The notes: generated by a model from the sequence alone, not told the origin. A stretch of DNA of 9,177 nucleotides from Erysipelotrichaceae bacterium UBA4808 (GCA_002402585.1 DHGC01000045.1:2841-12017); one strand, 5' to 3'. Numbered from the stretch's first letter, positions 1 through 5,819 are shown. Numbers and translations: made by a program.

Positions 1-194
1 CTTGATTATAAGAAGATATACAAAGAACTCTATCAATCCAAAAACAAGCCCTCACTCATCGAAGTGCCTGGGATGTCCTATATCATCCAAACACATCTTC
101 TGAATACAAAGAAGCGGTCGAGTCGTTGTATAATTTGTCCAACTCAATCATCGAACGCGGTGTGCATGCGGATCTACTGAAATTGAAGGGTTAG
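1..194 (+). pseudogene. GyrI-like small-molecule-binding protein, frameshifted remnant (5' end outside window)
   Basis: The first frame reads DYKKIYKELY, then KPSLIEVPGMSYI up to about base 84, which matches from memory the N-terminus of stand-alone GyrI-like proteins (YKKxxKELYxxKxxPxLIEVPxMxFI). The expected next piece, an IDGKGDPN-type strand and turn, is missing. The family sequence resumes one frame over, at about base 87, as PNTSSEYKEAVESLYNLS and ends at TAG 192-194. The first frame itself stops at TGA 178-180. A short deletion that removed the IDGKG segment and shifted the frame explains this. The sequence after YNLS no longer looks like the family and the protein is far too short (about 200 residues is usual), so a second lesion is likely. 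Intact members bind small hydrophobic molecules in the SHS2 fold. Family assignment is from recalled conserved motifs; the frame change is directly visible. Confidence 0.7.
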
Positions 195-197
195 TAT

Positions 198-254
198 ATA
201 GAACGCTATGAAACACAGTTTAAATGCGATGAAGCATCTGAAATAAAATCATAA
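198..254 (+). other. Possible decayed C-terminus of a GyrI/AraC effector-binding domain
   Basis: In the same frame as the second half of the upstream remnant, after its stop, the bases read IERYETQFKCDEASEIKS before TAA 252-254. Effector-binding domains of the GyrI/AraC type often end in a strand like ERYDERF, followed by an acidic stretch and EIWIPI. The match covers only the first part and the terminal WIPI is gone. It may be the tail of the same broken gene after an internal deletion, or of a neighbouring paralogue. The match is short and may be chance. Confidence 0.3.
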
Positions 255-280
255 TTATAATGTCTTCTGCTGGAATCAAC

Positions 281-286
281 TATAAT
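281..286 (+). promoter_or_regulatory. Candidate -10 box for the DUF1801 gene cluster
   Basis: A consensus TATAAT lies 61 bases before the ATG at 347, in the gap after the broken GyrI-like remnant. There is no convincing TTGACA-like -35 at 16-18 bases upstream and no TG extension, so this is a weak call. A second TATAAT at 256-261 is equally lacking in a -35. The gap must nevertheless hold the cluster promoter if the run of genes from 347 is transcribed on its own. Confidence 0.3.
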
Positions 287-346
287 GAAATAAACAGTAG
301 CTTAAGTATCCCATTTTGAATGACTTAGCATTTAAGGAGGACGCTA

Positions 347-796
347 ATGGATAATGATAACATCAACTTTTTTATGAACACTTTACCCAACGATCGTAAA
401 GACGCAATCACCAAACTTCATAATACAATCATGACCAATCTTCCAAAAGGCTTTGAAGTTCAAGCATCGAAGGACATGCTTAATTATGTCGTTCCATTGT
501 CACGCTATCCAAAAGGCTACCATGCCACAAAGGGTGGACCCTTACCGTTCATTTCGTTGGCTTCACAAAAAAACCACATCGCACTCTATCACATGGGTCT
601 ATATGGAAGTCCAGAACTTTTGAAATGGTTTGAAGAAGCCTATGAACAGGAAGGAACAACGCAATTGGATATGGGGAAAAGCTGTATCCGTTTCAAGCAT
701 TTAAATCAGATTCCCTTTGATTTGATTGGAACACTCTGTCAAAAAATCAGTGTGGATGATTACATTGCTCAATACGAAGCTGTCTTTAATCGATAA
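347..796 (+). CDS. DUF1801 (YdhG-like) domain protein
   Basis: A soluble 149-residue protein that matches the DUF1801/YdhG-like fold over its whole length. The family hallmarks are clear: PFISLASQKNHIALYHMGLY at about 67-86, LDMGKSCIRFK at 107-117, and a terminal KISVDDYIAQYEA helix. The start is well set by AAGGAGG at 334-340, six bases before the ATG. The biochemical role is unknown. The family has a frataxin-like fold and, in Bacillus YdeI-type proteins, is fused to an OmdA/YdeI domain of the kind that in other proteins follows DUF1905, the domain encoded immediately downstream here. That suggests a shared role with the next gene, but this is inference. No signal peptide or membrane segment is seen. 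It is the first gene of the small-protein cluster. Confidence 0.88.
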   Translation: MDNDNINFFMNTLPNDRKDAITKLHNTIMTNLPKGFEVQASKDMLNYVVPLSRYPKGYHATKGGPLPFISLASQKNHIALYHMGLYGSPELLKWFEEAYEQEGTTQLDMGKSCIRFKHLNQIPFDLIGTLCQKISVDDYIAQYEAVFNR

Positions 797-797
797 C

Positions 798-1088
798 ATG
801 AAGGAAAGCTATGTTTTTGACGCGATTATCCATAAGGTTCAAGATGTGGATGGAGCTTACGTGATCTTTCCTTATGACGTTCGTAAAGAGTTTGGCAAAG
901 GACGCATCAAGGTTCATGCGACCTTTGATGGAGTTCCTTATGACGGAAGCATCGTGAATATGGGCTTAAAACATGAGGATGGCAGCATCTGTTACATTAT
1001 TGGTATCACAAAAGATATGCGCAAACGATTGGATAAGAAGCCTGGTGATACCGTAATGGTCACGATGAGTGTCCGAGACCAAGGATAA
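798..1088 (+). CDS. DUF1905 domain protein
   Basis: A 96-residue protein made of one DUF1905 beta-barrel-like domain: FDAIIHKVQDVDGAYVIFPY, then VRKEFGKGRIKVHATFDG, and finally KPGDTVMVTM near the end. The start chosen is the ATG one base after the upstream TAA (TAACATG). It has no Shine-Dalgarno of its own, so it is probably translated by reinitiation or coupling with the DUF1801 gene. Upstream in-frame ATGs would add residues with no family similarity. DUF1905 proteins often carry a C-terminal YdeI/OmdA domain of about 60 residues; this one lacks it, as many stand-alone members do. Function is unknown. The family is sometimes annotated as bacteriocin-protection related, which I would not transfer here. 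Confidence 0.87.
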   Translation: MKESYVFDAIIHKVQDVDGAYVIFPYDVRKEFGKGRIKVHATFDGVPYDGSIVNMGLKHEDGSICYIIGITKDMRKRLDKKPGDTVMVTMSVRDQG

Positions 1089-1101
1089 CCTAAGTGTTAT
1101 C
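1084..1101. repeat. Short inverted repeat across the DUF1905 stop codon
   Basis: GATAAC (1084-1089) and GTTATC (1096-1101) are a perfect 6-bp inverted repeat with a 6-base gap. It covers the stop codon of the DUF1905 gene and lies directly upstream of the AAAGGAA ribosome binding site of the next gene. There is no T run, so it is not a terminator. It could form a weak mRNA hairpin or be a protein-binding site, or it may be chance. Confidence 0.4.
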
Positions 1102-1115
1102 AGAAAGGAATATTC

Positions 1116-1670
1116 ATGAAGAATCTAAATCAAACACAAATTGATGAACTCATTCATACCCTTCAGAATCGTTTTCTTAATAACATGCATCGACATGCGC
1201 ATATGGACTGGCAGAATATCGTTGAAAAGCTAGAAGCCAATCCATCCAAGCTCAAGGCCCTTTATGCCATGGAAGAAAGTGGTGGTGAAGTGGATGTCGT
1301 AGCGTATGATCCAACAAGTGATATTTACACATTCATGGATTGTTCGAAAGAAACCCCAAAAGGTAGATTCAGTTTATGTTATGATCCAGAAGCTTTGGCC
1401 TCACGTAAAGCGAATAAACCGAGTGGAAGTGCGATTGGAATGGCAAATGAGATGGGGGTTGAACTCTTGAATGAGACACAATATCGCTACCTTCAAAGCT
1501 TGGGTGAATTTGACACCAAGACATCCTCTTGGATCAAGACGCCAGACGCTATCCGTAAATTGGGTGGAGCGCTCTTCTGTGATCGTCGCTACGATACGGT
1601 CTTCACTTATCACAATGGGGTGGAGTCTTATTATGGTGTACGAGGTTTTAGAGCCTTCATAAACATTTGA
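1116..1670 (+). CDS. DUF4256 family protein
   Basis: A 184-residue soluble protein that follows the DUF4256 pattern throughout. Key stretches are MEESGGEVDVV at 52-62, FMDCSKETPKGR at 73-84, CYDPEALASRK at 88-98, then FDTKTSSWIKTP at 132-143, LGGALFCDRRY at 149-159 and FTYHNGVESYYGVRGFR at 163-179. The length is normal for the family, so the gene is intact. The many invariant Cys, Asp, Arg and Tyr residues suggest an enzyme, but no reaction is known to me. The start is supported by AAAGGAA 5-6 bases upstream. It lies 27 bases after the DUF1905 gene with no promoter visible between them, which suggests cotranscription. Confidence 0.92.
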   Translation: MKNLNQTQIDELIHTLQNRFLNNMHRHAHMDWQNIVEKLEANPSKLKALYAMEESGGEVDVVAYDPTSDIYTFMDCSKETPKGRFSLCYDPEALASRKANKPSGSAIGMANEMGVELLNETQYRYLQSLGEFDTKTSSWIKTPDAIRKLGGALFCDRRYDTVFTYHNGVESYYGVRGFRAFINI

Positions 1671-1728
1671 ATATTTCAATCACAATGCAAAAATAAAAGG
1701 TATAAAGTATTCAAAGAGGAGAAAACAG

Positions 1729-2238
1729 ATGACATTATCAAAAGCGATGCAAGTCTATCATGATGCACTCAATAAAGGTGATATCCAGAGGGCCTATCGT
1801 AGCATATTGGGTTTCATGTCTGAATTGCGGACTGAACTTGAGCAGAAATACCCAGACTATGTCTTCAGTCAAGTCTATCCAGGATACATGGACATGAGTT
1901 ATTTTGCGATCACACCCATGGAATTGAGGACAGTTAAACTGAAAGTCGCCTTGGTCTATCTTCATGAAGCCAATCGTTTTGAATTGTGGTTATCCGCAAA
2001 CAATCGTAATCTTCAGAAAAAGTGGATCGATGTGTTGAGCCAAAGCGGGGATATGCAATATCGTGTGTCAGAAGTGGGTGTAGGCATTGATTCAATTGTA
2101 GAGTACATTGTGCACGTTCAACCGAATTTTGATGCCAGAGCTGCCTTAAAACAGTCGCTGGAGATGAATACATTACGTTTCATCAAAGATATGGAAACAC
2201 GCATACTCGATGTGCAAAAGGAGAATGAACATGCGTAA
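1729..2238 (+). CDS. DUF7000-like conserved protein
   Basis: A 169-residue soluble, mostly helical protein. It resembles a conserved family of about 165 residues catalogued, as I recall, as DUF7000. The hallmarks are an N-terminal helical pair (KGDIQRAYRSILGFMSELR), YPGYMDMSYFAITP at 50-63, RFELWLSANN at 83-92, GIDSIVEYI at 119-127, and a terminal LRFIKDMETRIL helix. Function is unknown. AGAGGAG at 1715-1721 gives a good ribosome binding site, 7 bases before the ATG. The 58-base gap after the DUF4256 gene is AT-rich but shows no clear promoter or terminator. The 3' end overlaps the Nudix gene by 8 bases, which indicates translational coupling. The exact family name is less sure than that the gene is real. 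Confidence 0.8.
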   Translation: MTLSKAMQVYHDALNKGDIQRAYRSILGFMSELRTELEQKYPDYVFSQVYPGYMDMSYFAITPMELRTVKLKVALVYLHEANRFELWLSANNRNLQKKWIDVLSQSGDMQYRVSEVGVGIDSIVEYIVHVQPNFDARAALKQSLEMNTLRFIKDMETRILDVQKENEHA

Positions 2239-2638
2239 CGAAGTATCCTGTGGCATCATTGCCTATTATAAACATGAAGACGGGCTCAAATTCCTGGTGC
2301 TTAAACATGGCGAAGGGCATTGGGCATTTGCCAAGGGACATGTGGAGGGTAAGGAGACGGAGATGGAAACTGCGATGCGTGAGCTTCGTGAGGAAACCGG
2401 TTTGATGATCGAACCCGATCCCAATCTACGCTTGGTGACCAACTATGAACCCAAACCCGGTGTGAGCAAAGATGTGGTTTATTTTTGTGGCGAAGCAAAG
2501 GATATGAATTTGAAGCTACAAGCTGAAGAAATCAGTGAAGGACAATGGTTGTTGTTTGATGAGGCAAGTGCCTTAATCACCTATCCATCGGATAAAGCGT
2601 TATTGGAAGAAGTCTATGCCTATGTGCTTAGCCTTTGA
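2231..2638 (+). CDS. Nudix hydrolase, Ap4A hydrolase-like
   Basis: A 135-residue Nudix enzyme. The Nudix box is complete at 36-58: G36, E42, then R50-E-L-R-E-E-T-G-L58, with E51, E54 and E55 as the expected Mg2+ ligands. The HWAFAKGHVEGKE lead-in, the KDVVYFCGEA strand (80-89) and the YPSDKALLEE helix match the bacterial and animal diadenosine tetraphosphatase (NUDT2-like) branch. The likely reaction is asymmetric cleavage of Ap4A or related dinucleotides, which accumulate in stress. Substrates in this superfamily are hard to predict, so this is a family-level call. The start at ATG 2231 is chosen because AAAAGGAG (2216-2223) sits 7 bases before it. An ATG at 2225 would be only 1 base from that site. 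It overlaps the 3' end of the preceding gene. Confidence 0.9.
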   Translation: MRNEVSCGIIAYYKHEDGLKFLVLKHGEGHWAFAKGHVEGKETEMETAMRELREETGLMIEPDPNLRLVTNYEPKPGVSKDVVYFCGEAKDMNLKLQAEEISEGQWLLFDEASALITYPSDKALLEEVYAYVLSL

Positions 2639-2650
2639 TGTGCGTTGAGC

Positions 2651-3298
2651 ATGAATGAAGCCAAGTTACTAAAAAGCTTAAATCGTCTTGATTCGTTCTT
2701 AAATTACGCGAAGCGCTCGCTTGAGGAAGATCAACGCATCCATGGTATCGCATGTCAAGATGAAACCTTAAAAGATGTGTCATTAAAGCATCTCGATGTC
2801 CATCAAAGTCGTTTCATGTCTATCCAATTCGACCATTGTGACTTTGAAAAAGCAAGTTTTGTGGATTGTATCTTTGAACGTTGTGATCTATCGAACTCCA
2901 AGTTCAAAGCAGCATACTTTGAACGCTGTGCTTTCATCGAATGCAAAGCGATTGGATGTGATCTCTCCAGCTCAAGCATGAAACACATCCATTATCGTGA
3001 ATCGAACTTGAAATACACTTTCTTTGAGCAAAGCCATGTCGAATATTCACGTTTCGATCACTGTGAACTAACAGAAGCTTCCTTTGCCGGCGTCATCTTC
3101 AAACAAATGGAGATGCTTGAATCCCGTTTCATCCGCAACAACTTCTTTAAAACCTCACTTAAGCAAATCGATTTCACAAGCTGTGATTTTATCGCACCTG
3201 TGGTGTCGGATCAACAGACTGAATTGAAGGGCATCATCGTCAATTCAATGCAAGCATTGGATCTGGTGTCCTTATGGGGCATCACAATCAAGGAATAA
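2651..3298 (+). CDS. Pentapeptide repeat protein, Qnr/McbG-like
   Basis: A 215-residue right-handed beta-helix protein. After a helical N-terminus of about 38 residues, a large hydrophobic or aromatic residue (mostly Phe or Leu) falls on nearly every fifth position from L40 to F180 without a register break, for example F55, F60, F65, F70, F75, L80, F85, F90 and F95. A100, in KAIGC, is the only small residue. This gives about seven coils of a square DNA-mimicking helix. The C-terminal LKGIIVNSMQALDLVSLWGI matches in pattern the Qnr tail (LxGVxLxxxQAxLLxxxLGI), which is the dimerisation cap. Qnr proteins protect DNA gyrase from quinolones and are also about 218 residues long. Coils are Cys-rich (CDF, CIF, CDL, CAF). 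The start lacks a good ribosome binding site; TTG 2645 is an alternative. Gyrase protection is inferred from fold and tail only. Confidence 0.85.
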   Translation: MNEAKLLKSLNRLDSFLNYAKRSLEEDQRIHGIACQDETLKDVSLKHLDVHQSRFMSIQFDHCDFEKASFVDCIFERCDLSNSKFKAAYFERCAFIECKAIGCDLSSSSMKHIHYRESNLKYTFFEQSHVEYSRFDHCELTEASFAGVIFKQMEMLESRFIRNNFFKTSLKQIDFTSCDFIAPVVSDQQTELKGIIVNSMQALDLVSLWGITIKE

Positions 3299-3329
3299 AC
3301 AAAGCTCTCAAGAACTTTTTTATTGTAAA

Positions 3330-3377
3330 AGATAAAAATATATTGTAAAACGATAAATAATATGCTAATATCGATAA
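3330..3377. promoter_or_regulatory. Three GATAA half-sites at 21-bp spacing, candidate operator of the HTH regulator
   Basis: AGATAA (3330-3335), CGATAA (3351-3356) and CGATAA (3372-3377) are spaced exactly 21 bp apart, which is two helical turns, so all three face the same side of the DNA. They sit in an imperfect tandem repeat: TATTGTAAAAGATAAAAATA at 3321-3340, then TATTGTAAAACGATAAATAA at 3341-3360. The third copy is degenerate apart from CGATAA. The array spans the promoter from upstream of -35 to the start of transcription. The natural ligand is the XRE-type protein encoded two genes on, which would give autoregulation. The spacing is directly seen; the ligand is inference. Confidence 0.6.
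3343..3371 (+). promoter_or_regulatory. Promoter of the DUF2975-HTH-membrane protein cassette
   Basis: TTGTAA (-35, 3343-3348), a 17-base spacer and TAATAT (-10, 3366-3371) form a good vegetative promoter. A TG at 3363-3364 makes it an extended -10 (TATGCTAATAT). Transcription would begin near 3378, leaving a short leader of about 16 bases that contains the AGAGAGG ribosome binding site. It is embedded in the operator repeats. Confidence 0.7.
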
Positions 3378-3393
3378 CGAAGAGAGGTTTATC

Positions 3394-3873
3394 ATGAAAA
3401 AAGAAACATTCTTGCTTAAGTTGGCGATCATTGCACTGACAGTGCCTATCCTAGCGATTTGCATTTATCTTGTGCCACGTTTAGCAACGGGGATCACAGA
3501 AAAATATCCTGCACTTGCTGTCTTTAAAATACCTTTCATTATAGCGGTGTATGCGACAGCAGTCGCTTTCTTCTCCATCCTTTACCAAGCCTTCCGTATC
3601 CTTGCCTTGATTGAAGCAAACCAAGCGTTCTCCATCCACTCACGGGTTGCGATTCAACGCATCAAGTTGGGGGCTATGAGTATCGCTGTCATCTATGCGA
3701 TGACCCTGCCGTTGTTTTATTATGTAGCGGATCATGAAGATGCGCCAGGTATCCTGGTCATTGGATTGATTTTGATTTTCGCAGCACTTGTTGTGGCGGC
3801 ATTTGCGGGTGTCCTCCAAAAGCTTGTGAACAATGCCTTGGAAATCAAATCCGAAATGGATCTGACGGTGTGA
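3394..3873 (+). CDS. DUF2975 four-helix membrane protein
   Basis: A 159-residue integral membrane protein with four predicted helices at about 8-29, 46-72, 91-112 and 118-141. DUF2975 hallmarks are LIEANQAFSIHSRVAIQRIK (about 72-91), linking helices 2 and 3, and the conserved tail LQKLVNNALEIKSEMDLTV. The family is widespread in Bacillota and is, as I recall, nearly always encoded next to a small YozG-type HTH regulator, as here. This suggests that the membrane protein senses something in the membrane and controls, or is controlled by, the DNA-binding partner; no mechanism is known to me. AGAGAGG lies 6 bases before the ATG. The 3' end abuts or overlaps the HTH gene depending on the start used there. 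Confidence 0.9.
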   Translation: MKKETFLLKLAIIALTVPILAICIYLVPRLATGITEKYPALAVFKIPFIIAVYATAVAFFSILYQAFRILALIEANQAFSIHSRVAIQRIKLGAMSIAVIYAMTLPLFYYVADHEDAPGILVIGLILIFAALVVAAFAGVLQKLVNNALEIKSEMDLTV

Positions 3874-3875
3874 GT

Positions 3876-4085
3876 ATGGCAATGATCATCAATATCGACG
3901 TCATGTTGGCGAAACGCAAGATGAGTGTGACAGAACTCTCTGAACGTATCGGTATCACCATGGCCAATTTATCCATCTTAAAAAATGGAAAAGCAAAAGC
4001 AGTTCGTTTCTCCACCCTTGAGGCCATCTGTGAAGCCTTGGATTGCCAACCGGGTGATCTCTTGGAATATCGCAAAGGTGATTAG
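3876..4085 (+). CDS. YozG-type HTH (XRE/Cro) transcriptional regulator
   Basis: A 69-residue single-domain helix-turn-helix protein. VTELSERIGITMANLSILKNGKAKA (18-42) is the HTH core, with the recognition helix at about TMANLSILKNGK, and RFSTLEAICEALDCQPGDLLEY follows as the dimer-forming helices. The near-invariant NLSILKNGKAKAVRFSTLEAICEAL pattern is that of YozG-like regulators that accompany DUF2975 proteins. The start could be GTG 3870 (overlapping the upstream TGA), ATG 3876 or ATG 3882. ATG 3876 is preferred for its fit to family length, with a weak GGTGAG site just upstream. It probably binds the GATAA repeats before the cassette. It has no ligand domain, so any signal must come from a partner, most obviously one of the two flanking membrane proteins. 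Confidence 0.92.
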   Translation: MAMIINIDVMLAKRKMSVTELSERIGITMANLSILKNGKAKAVRFSTLEAICEALDCQPGDLLEYRKGD

Positions 4086-4086
4086 C

Positions 4087-5325
4087 ATGGAAACGACGCA
4101 AAACAAGATCCTGGAATGGATCGATGATCCCAAAGCGCTAGAAAGCTACTTCCGTAAGGATGAACCACATTTTCGAAAATCTTTTAAGGAAGCGTTTGAA
4201 GCACAGCCTGATGCGTTGATCTTAATGATTTGGAATGAGCGTTTAAGTGATAATGAAATAAATAAGATTAACATCTTTGATCGCTCCTTTATCATCATGG
4301 CAGTGTTGGGTATCCTATCGGCACTGACGATGCGTTTGATGGTTTATTTGGTCGATGATTTCACCATCGCACCCATCAACGTCCTCTTTGCAATTCTACC
4401 GTTTATGAGTCTGTATCTGATCTTGACGCAAAGCATCTCAAAACGTTTGAAAATGATTATCTTAGGCTCCTTGATCACATTGATGATTTACTTCAATCTA
4501 CTTCCGAATAAAATCAGCGATGTGACAATTCTGACCTATCTTCATCTTCCCGTTGTCTTGTGGTTGTTGTGGGGGATGAGTCATATGGGTGATCGTTTTA
4601 AAGAACTAAGTTCACGTTTAAACTTTCTTAAGTTCAATGGTGAATTTCTTGTCCTCTATATCCTTTTCGCTCTAGCAGGAATGGCATTGGCAGGCATCAC
4701 CATGATGTTATTTGGTTTATTGGGCATGGACATCAGTGAGTTGTATTTTGAGAATATCGTGGTCATGGGCGTTGCGGGTCTAGCGCTTGTCGCCAGTCAT
4801 GTGGTTCAACGTTATGGAAAATTGACACAGTCGATTGCGCCTTTGTTGGCTAAGGTCTTCAGCCCATTGGTTTTACTTACCTTGATCATCTATTTGATTG
4901 CGATGTTGGTTCTCGGGAAGAATCCATTTGTCGATCGTGACTTCTTGATAAGTTTCAATGTGATTCTTGTTTTGGTACTTGCGATAACGATTTACTTGAT
5001 TACGGAGCGGAGTTCTAAACAAGAACCTCAGTTTATGGATGCATTGAACTTCAGTTTGATCGTATGTGCCTTGATCATCAATATCGTGGCACTTGTCGCA
5101 ATGGCTTTCCGTTTGACATCATTTGGTATCACACCCAATCGTCTGACCAGTCTTGTCATCAATATTCTCGTTATGATGCATTTAAGCAAAATCGGATATA
5201 CCAGTTTAAGATTTTTACGTAGGAAGGGAAGTGTCTTGAGCATTCAAACTGCTGTGACGTCGTGGTTTCACGTATATGGCATTTGGGCAATGATTGTCAT
5301 CCTCGTGTTTCCATTTATATTTTAA
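4087..5325 (+). CDS. Polytopic membrane protein, DUF4153-like
   Basis: A 412-residue protein with a cytosolic N-terminal part of about 65 charged residues and about 11 membrane helices (roughly 67-88, 94-114, 120-138, 148-165, 184-212, 223-240, 253-276, 286-306, 320-341, 352-369, 395-412). DRDFLISFNVILVLVLAITI (283-302) and FRLTSFGITPNRLTSLVINI (341-360) resemble conserved parts of DUF4153/DUF4173 membrane proteins, which carry a GITxNR-type motif between helices. I am sure it is a membrane protein and only moderately sure of the family. The start is ATG 4087, one base after the stop of the HTH gene. In-frame ATGs further upstream lie inside that gene. No catalytic residues or transport motif are evident. 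It may be the effector or sensor of the cassette. Confidence 0.8.
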   Translation: METTQNKILEWIDDPKALESYFRKDEPHFRKSFKEAFEAQPDALILMIWNERLSDNEINKINIFDRSFIIMAVLGILSALTMRLMVYLVDDFTIAPINVLFAILPFMSLYLILTQSISKRLKMIILGSLITLMIYFNLLPNKISDVTILTYLHLPVVLWLLWGMSHMGDRFKELSSRLNFLKFNGEFLVLYILFALAGMALAGITMMLFGLLGMDISELYFENIVVMGVAGLALVASHVVQRYGKLTQSIAPLLAKVFSPLVLLTLIIYLIAMLVLGKNPFVDRDFLISFNVILVLVLAITIYLITERSSKQEPQFMDALNFSLIVCALIINIVALVAMAFRLTSFGITPNRLTSLVINILVMMHLSKIGYTSLRFLRRKGSVLSIQTAVTSWFHVYGIWAMIVILVFPFIF

Positions 5326-5359
5326 TCAAAGAATGTCATTTGACATTCTTTTCGATTAA
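5322..5359 (+). terminator. Hairpin terminator after the membrane protein cassette
   Basis: AAAGAATGTCA (5328-5338) and TGACATTCTTT (5341-5351) are a perfect 11-bp inverted repeat with a TT centre. TTAATC (5322-5327) and GATTAA (5354-5359) extend the stem across a two-base bulge. The 5' arm contains the stop codon of the membrane protein gene. The trailing T run is only four bases on the + strand, so termination may be partial. Confidence 0.6.
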
Positions 5360-5378
5360 GGAGGGGATATGATACAAT
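5350..5378 (+). promoter_or_regulatory. Extended -10 promoter for the MoaE-like gene
   Basis: TATGATACAAT (5368-5378) is an extended -10 (TG at 5370-5371, TACAAT at 5373-5378). The best -35 at 17 bases is TTTCGA (5350-5355), which is weak, as often with extended -10 promoters. The predicted start of transcription near 5385 leaves a leader of about 27 bases that holds the GGAGAA site of the gene at 5412. TTGACA at 5340-5345 is too far away (27 bases) to serve as -35 for this box. Confidence 0.55.
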
Positions 5379-5411
5379 AATTCGGTAATGCATCCGCATT
5401 TTGGAGAACTC

Positions 5412-5819
5412 ATGAAACATAATTTAAAGAAACCAAGTCCTTCCATGGACCAATGGTTAAGTGAAGCGAAAGCCGATTCACAATCGAGTCAAGTAGGCAT
5501 GTATTTATTCCATAATGGTGTGGTACGAATCACCCCAAAGGCGCAAGTTCGTCAAGGTTTAAATGATGGGACGAAGGTCGTCAAGATGGAGTTTGGATAC
5601 GATGAAGCTAAAGTTGAAAATGTCATTGAAGAAACAATGAACTTAGATGGCATCGTTTATGTTCGTGTCTGGTTGAATGAAGGTATCTTGGAAGTGGGGG
5701 ATGATATTATGTTTGTATTGATTGGTGGCGATATTCGTCCGCATGTGATTGATGCTTTGCAATATTGTGTGGGTCGTATCAAAAATGAGTGTGTCACTGA
5801 GATTGAACAACGTGATTAA
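5412..5819 (+). CDS. MoaE-family protein (molybdopterin synthase large-subunit-like)
   Basis: A 135-residue protein that matches the MoaE fold: MDQWLSEAKAD (12-22), GMYLFHNGVVR (29-39), MEFGYDEAKVENVIEETM (59-76), YVRVWLNEGILEVGDDIMFV (83-102), then GGDIRPHVIDALQYCVGRIKNEC (105-127). True MoaE transfers sulfur from thiocarboxylated MoaD to precursor Z. Here one lysine equivalent to the catalytic pair remains (K124, in RIK), but the second, usually in a WKKE-like tail, is replaced by TEIE. No other molybdenum cofactor gene is in the window. It may thus be a divergent MoaE-like protein with another role. The start at 5412 is chosen for GGAGAA five to six bases upstream. ATG 5388 would add eight residues and nearly coincide with the transcription start. 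Confidence 0.85.
   Translation: MKHNLKKPSPSMDQWLSEAKADSQSSQVGMYLFHNGVVRITPKAQVRQGLNDGTKVVKMEFGYDEAKVENVIEETMNLDGIVYVRVWLNEGILEVGDDIMFVLIGGDIRPHVIDALQYCVGRIKNECVTEIEQRD

Noticed and set aside
1667..1679. TTGAATATTTCAA palindrome after the DUF4256 gene
   Set aside because: A 5-bp AT-rich inverted repeat with no T run or promoter context; expected by chance in this composition.
2803..2988. Open frames on the other strand, here and at 1401-1679, 6798-7118 and 8291-8635
   Set aside because: They lie wholly inside well-supported + strand genes, have no ribosome binding sites and no family character.
3302..3322. Possible terminator after the pentapeptide protein gene (AAGCTCTCAAGAACTT then TTTT)
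   Set aside because: The near-palindrome has a mismatch and would need a two-base loop; the remaining stem is too short to be credible.
3985..4086. N-terminal extension of the DUF4153-like protein into the HTH gene
   Set aside because: The extension is a shifted reading of the HTH gene; ATG 4087 directly after its stop is the natural start.
5369..5380. Three-codon reading frame ATG-ATA-CAA-TAA behind a perfect AAGGAGG
   Set aside because: It overlaps the -10 box of the next promoter and is out of frame with the MoaE-like gene, so it is not called as a gene; noted as an oddity only.
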